Shown here: piece by piece, positions 61,301-64,000 of the stretch | How positions within the stretch are numbered: the first letter of the stretch is position 1 | Layout of the letters: each line of letters begins with the position of its first letter | Notes under the pieces: model-generated | Databases searched by the model: none | Seen by the model: the letters and a program-made list of their open reading frames with translations, nothing else | What the model was told of the DNA's origin: nothing | DNA from: an uncultured Clostridia bacterium | GTDB taxonomy: Bacteria; Bacillota; Clostridia; Christensenellales; UBA1242 | Direction of reading: 5' to 3' | DNA: 64,000 bases | NCBI GenBank assembly: GCA_944377365.1 | Contig: CALWEQ010000005.1 | Coordinates: 1 to 64,000, forward strand | Program-made: the position numbers and the translations under genes

Positions 61301-61979
61301 CAACGAATTTATGCATAGCAACACACATCAAGGTGTCTTGCAATTCACTGTCTTCACGATTTAAATAGTGAACGTCATTTGTCGCAACCAATTTAATGCC
61401 CAATTCTTTTGCAAGTTTAGTCTGCCCAAGAATGACTTCTTTGTCTTCTGGCAAATTGTGATTTTGAATTTCAATATAAAAATCATCACCAAACAGATTT
61501 TTAAACCAAATGGCAAGCTCACGCGCCTCGTCAAACCTTCTTTGTAAAATAAATTTTTGTAGATGACCCGCCAAACAAGCTGAAAGGCATATAATTCCTT
61601 CATGATATTTTTCTAAAAGTTTGTAATCTATTCGCGGTTTGTAGTACATTCCCTCCACATGAGCAATGGAAATTAATTTCAGAAGGTTGTGATAACCTGT
61701 GTTGTTTTTAGCAATCAAAATTAAGTGCCCCGTGTCTTCTCGTCCGCTTTTGTTAAGATGGTCTTGACATATGTAAAATTCGCAACCTATTATAGGCTTT
61801 ATACCTGCTTCAATGCAAGCTTCATACATTTTTATAGTTCCAAACATATTGCCATGATCAGTCATAGCAACTGCACGCCAGCCACGTTCTTTGGTCATTT
61901 TTACAAGCTTTTTTATCCTTGCTAAACCGTCAAGCAAGCTATATTCTGTGTGAACATGCAAATGGACGAATTCTTTCAT
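58374..61979 (-). CDS. dnaE: DNA polymerase III alpha subunit DnaE
   Basis: 1201 residues: N-terminal PHP domain (HLHVHTEYSLLDG, from residue 6), PolIII palm with GPGRGSGAGS and the catalytic PDFDVDFC, fingers and beta-clamp region, then a C-terminal helix-hairpin-helix and OB fold (VTCGGIVTEKRKI). It is the replicative polymerase of the DnaE type; in Firmicutes a PolC is normally also present elsewhere. GGAGAG precedes the ATG. It lies between whiA and pfkA. Confidence 0.97.
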   Translation of the reverse strand: MKEFVHLHVHTEYSLLDGLARIKKLVKMTKERGWRAVAMTDHGNMFGTIKMYEACIEAGIKPIIGCEFYICQDHLNKSGREDTGHLILIAKNNTGYHNLLKLISIAHVEGMYYKPRIDYKLLEKYHEGIICLSACLAGHLQKFILQRRFDEARELAIWFKNLFGDDFYIEIQNHNLPEDKEVILGQTKLAKELGIKLVATNDVHYLNREDSELQDTLMCVAMHKFVDETDRLKFATDEFYYKTYEEMLEALPGFEEALENTLEIADKCDVIIQTKSMFENSKIDRKYGLPSGQNYIPNYIPETGESSYEYLRRMAYEGLKKLYPNITQNLLDRMEEELGLIKKQGFVEYFLIVWDYINYARQNGIPVGPGRGSGAGSLVAYCIGITKVDPIKYNLFFERFINPERVSMPDFDVDFCKDRRSEVIEYVKRKYGADHVAGIVTFGSMKAKNALRDIGRVLRVPLADVNRLAKEIPNFPPDGLKKNEPVLKYYFGREEDPKYEKFVIPELKQAYEDDPQIKKMVDMAIKVEGVPRNCGMHAAGVLIAPEAVDTFVPLARNGDEIVTEFDMIEIEHLGLLKMDFLGLVTLTDIKKALDYVKENHGLEIDFYNMEYDDPKVFELISAGKTDAVFQLESAGMKRFMKDLGPTCMDDIIAGISLYRPGPMDSIPEFVRCKKDPSAVKYDDPCLESILDVTYGCIVYQEQVMKITQVMAGFTLGQADNIRRIMGKKQVEKIAAERVKFVDGYDDEKSGVHIPGAVKLGHKREVAEKVFDKMAEFAKYAFNKSHAAAYAYLGYQTAYLKTYYEVELLTAVLNNRITNLDEVKKYTAFAKKEGIEVLAPDINKSRTYFKTENGNIRFGLAALKGVGSTVIDEIIKERENGGEFKSFEDFISRATIPVLNKRVLESLIVSGAFDCFGKFRSQLMAVYGVAVDRAIRDSKNKKTGQFSMFDSFSEMKEEFNSLDWPDIKEYNKETLLKFEKDIVGIYISGHPLDDYMDYYEKFNLTSDMLAPKEEELGDEESEGLEDEAVYEQVYDGMKVTCGGIVTEKRKIMKDGKEMAFIKLEDLNGIIEVSLFANVYPKFKTFIDEEALITVKGRISMRNGTPSVTAEEIIPWKRKHEESKHEQDQKLYLKLDTKDIDLFTKVTSVLKSYPGDTEVVIKCTSTNRPFAFRQKVQTGNYLLNELYGLLGVDNVKVWAPKNM

Positions 61980-61987
61980 TATCTCTC

Positions 61988-62953
61988 CTAACTTAATTCT
62001 TTTGCAATTTTTAAGAGCTTGTTAAGTCTATGATTTAAGCCACTTTTTGAAAGTTTTATTGATGAAAGTTGTAGTAATTCATCTAGGCTCTCTTCGGGGT
62101 TGGCTAGCCTTAACATAGCCACTTCTTGTAATTCTTCACTTAGACTATCGAGACCGATTGTTGAAATGATTGTGTTTATTGCAGAAATTTGCTTTAAACT
62201 AGCGTCCACGGTCTTTGATATGTTTGCGTTTATGCAGTTGACTTGTCTGTTGACTAAATTACGCTTTTCACGAGTACTTATTTCAACTGAAAGCGCGAGC
62301 ACACTTTGATTTGCGCCCATCAAAGCCAGCAAATCTTTTACAGCCTCTGCTTCCTTAAAGTATAACACATAAGTGCTTTTTCTAGTAATAAGTTTTGACA
62401 TTATTCCAAATTCAAACAATAAACTTGACAAATCACTTAAGAAATCATGATTTTTAGAAGAAAATTCTATGTGATAACCTGTTGAACTTGCTTTTTGCAA
62501 TTCCGACTCGCCAAGTTTAATCGCAGATGTTCCACAGCCAATATAAGCTCCTCTAATAAAAGCTTTCTTTGTCTCATCGCTACAAACGATGTTGCTGTCT
62601 ATACCAAAGTTTAATGACAACTGACCCCCATCAACATTTGTTATTCCACAGTCTTGTAAAATTTGTTGCGCACTTTTTTTGGGAAAAGTAATTCGATAAT
62701 AAGTGGTTTTATTTATGACATAATCATCTTCAACATCAAGTTCTAAAAAATCACCATAGAGCATATGACAAAGTTTGTTTAATAATGGGTATAGTTCGTT
62801 TAAATCTGTCAAAACAGATATTTGCATTCCATCGCTACTTTTGCTCAATTCTCCGCATCCATGAAAAAGCCCCGATAAAAATGCAAATGCTGTGTCAGCA
62901 TTTTCTGTCGAGTTTTTTATTAGTTCTAATTTTGTTTCGCGTGAAAAACTCAA
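61988..62953 (-). CDS. whiA: WhiA-family DNA-binding protein
   Basis: 321 residues from the TTG at 62953: AGAGGT lies upstream, MSFSRETKLELIK matches the family start and the TTGA overlaps the stop of the PHP gene. An LAGLIDADG-like N-terminal domain is followed by a C-terminal helix-turn-helix (LDELLQLSSIKLSKSGLNHRL). It affects sporulation in Streptomyces and division and membrane composition in Bacillus. rapZ and yvcK, which normally precede it, are missing here. Confidence 0.93.
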   Translation of the reverse strand: MSFSRETKLELIKNSTENADTAFAFLSGLFHGCGELSKSSDGMQISVLTDLNELYPLLNKLCHMLYGDFLELDVEDDYVINKTTYYRITFPKKSAQQILQDCGITNVDGGQLSLNFGIDSNIVCSDETKKAFIRGAYIGCGTSAIKLGESELQKASSTGYHIEFSSKNHDFLSDLSSLLFEFGIMSKLITRKSTYVLYFKEAEAVKDLLALMGANQSVLALSVEISTREKRNLVNRQVNCINANISKTVDASLKQISAINTIISTIGLDSLSEELQEVAMLRLANPEESLDELLQLSSIKLSKSGLNHRLNKLLKIAKELS

Positions 62954-63717
62954 TTTTGACCTCTTTTCTTTTGAAATAATGGAAGCTTGTCTAAATTTAC
63001 AATTAAACTTGTTGGCAAATTCAGCCTGTAAATTAAATTTATCGCCCTGTTGCACTCTCCCACTCTTTCTGGAGAATGAGCATCAGAATCTACGACAAAT
63101 TTCACTCCTTCACCCGCCATTGTCAGTATTTCATCGTCAGTGAAATTAATGTGTTTTCCATTAAGTTCGATTAAAACGCCTTTTTGCTTTGCAAGCTTTG
63201 CCACTGCAAGCGTGTCAGTAGGACAACCAAAATTCAAATGAGTGATTATGTCAATAGGGTATTTGTCTAATGCTTTTAAGAATGCAGATGTGTTGCGAGC
63301 GATTCTACTTTCACTAGCCCTATATGGTGAACAAAGCATATTTACAGCCTGAAGTTGTAAAAAGTCTTTCATTGTTGGTGTTTTTACAAGCTTATGAAAA
63401 CCCATCAATATTATGTCTAATTCATCATAATCTGATTCTTTTAAATCTACCTGTCCATCAGTTGAAATCAAATTTGATTCAACCCCCAACAATATGTCAA
63501 CACCTGTAACTTCTTTAGCGTTTAAAATTTCTTCTCGCACCTGAGGAATAAGTTTCCTGTTAAATGAAAAAAACATGTGATTAAATCCATGGTCAGTAAT
63601 TGCGATTTGTTTTAAGCCTTTTTCTGCAGCAACAGTGGCATTTTGTAAAATTGTGCCTTTTGCATGATTTAGTCTTGAATAAATTGTATGAGTGTGATAA
63701 TCGCCGTGTAAAATCAT
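62950..63717 (-). CDS. PHP-domain phosphatase/phosphoesterase
   Basis: 255 residues. Metal-binding motifs DYHTHTIYS, ITDHGFNHMF, GVESNLI, ITHLNFG and the final VDSDAHSPERVG define a YcdX-type PHP phosphatase. Such a gene commonly sits between murB and whiA in Clostridia. AGAGGT precedes the ATG. The substrate is unknown. Confidence 0.92.
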   Translation of the reverse strand: MILHGDYHTHTIYSRLNHAKGTILQNATVAAEKGLKQIAITDHGFNHMFFSFNRKLIPQVREEILNAKEVTGVDILLGVESNLISTDGQVDLKESDYDELDIILMGFHKLVKTPTMKDFLQLQAVNMLCSPYRASESRIARNTSAFLKALDKYPIDIITHLNFGCPTDTLAVAKLAKQKGVLIELNGKHINFTDDEILTMAGEGVKFVVDSDAHSPERVGECNRAINLIYRLNLPTSLIVNLDKLPLFQKKRGQN

Positions 63718-63794
63718 AGAAACCTCTCAATTGATTTTAGTATATCAATTTCGCACAAGTTTTGCAAGCAACGTAAAGGATATTAAAAAAATAT

Positions 63795-64000
63795 CTATTT
63801 TACAACAACAAGTTCTCTTTCAAAGTTGTATCCTCTTTTTTTTGCATAATCCTCAACATAATTAATTAAAAATAGCACGTCATCACTTTTTGCTTTGTCA
63901 AAATTCACAATAAAACCAGCATGTTTATCAGATATCATAGCCCCGCCTTTTTTCAAACCTTTAAGCCCCCACTCATCTATCAATTTTGCAGGTAAGAAAT
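63795..64000 (-). CDS. murB: UDP-N-acetylenolpyruvoylglucosamine reductase, C-terminal part (runs off the window)
   Basis: About 68 C-terminal residues are visible; the gene continues beyond 64000. FLPAKLIDEWGLKGLKKGGAMISDKHAGFIVN is the conserved MurB C-terminal segment (LIE..GLKG...G.A..S..HA.FI.N, containing the active-site Ser). It reduces UDP-GlcNAc-enolpyruvate after MurA. Its place upstream of the PHP-whiA-dnaE genes is common in Clostridia. Confidence 0.9.
   Translation of the reverse strand, partial: FLPAKLIDEWGLKGLKKGGAMISDKHAGFIVNFDKAKSDDVLFLINYVEDYAKKRGYNFERELVVVK

Overview
The window is an AT-rich chromosomal segment of an endospore-forming Firmicute, probably an uncultured gut-type Clostridia lineage. 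The evidence is a forespore and mother-cell sporulation set (spoIIGA, sigE, sigG, spoIVA, a sipL-type SPOCS-LysM gene, spoIIR, sleB-ypeB, spoVG, veg), a complete division and cell-wall cluster, and strong AGGAGG-type ribosome sites. The DNPR motif in MurE predicts meso-diaminopimelate peptidoglycan. No rRNA, CRISPR array, intact insertion sequence or prophage was found, and most of the window is conserved housekeeping gene content.

Layout: 1-2340 holds tRNA-Leu(TAA), a MATE-like membrane protein and tRNA-Gly(GCC), both tRNAs embedded in duplicated flanking DNA. 2356-9732 (minus) carries an SbcCD-like pair, a Cys-containing Val/Thr-rich protein, alr, tlyA and the yloV-yloU pair, divergent from rpmB. 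10437-11177 (plus) is an unrecognised protein that looks like a tandem OB fold. 11215-17493 carries spoIVA, plsY, der, feoB and feoA, divergent from nrdR. 18060-36410 (minus) is a long division, cell-wall and sporulation block: hydrolase, murF, ddl, murE, mraY, murD, ftsW, an island in the usual murG position, murA, divIB, ftsA, ftsZ, spoIIGA, sigE, sigG, ylmC. 36538-46931 has spoVG, a 1279-residue GLUG-repeat surface protein, ypeB, sleB, spoIIR, sipL, veg and an MFS transporter. 47041-56248 (minus) has ppdK, rpoZ, priA, def, fmt, rlmN, rsgA and rpe. 56481-57401 is a minus-strand tRNA operon (Gly-TCC, Arg-TCT, His-GTG, Gln-CTG, Lys-TTT, Gln-TTG). 57481-64000 has pfkA, dnaE, whiA, a PHP phosphatase and the end of murB.

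How genes work together: MurA, MurB, Ddl, MurD, MurE, MurF, MraY and Alr cover most peptidoglycan precursor synthesis, and FtsW, DivIB, FtsA and FtsZ use it at the septum. SpoIIR signals from the forespore to SpoIIGA, which processes pro-sigma-E. Sigma-E genes then include spoIVA (a sigma-E-like promoter is visible) and probably sipL, whose products together form the coat basement layer. SleB and YpeB act later, in cortex lysis during germination.

Most interesting signals: (1) four tRNA genes are followed by an inverted copy of their own 3' portion; at three of them a direct copy of the tRNA 3' end or terminator follows beyond a hairpin-rich insert, suggesting a small tRNA-anchored element. 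(2) Several operon-leading genes have no Shine-Dalgarno site and a -10 box only 6-7 bases before the start codon, consistent with leaderless transcripts. (3) The murG slot is occupied by HAD, HD and IMPase genes with a relic copy of the ftsW 3' end. All family names come from recognising motifs by eye; no database search was run.
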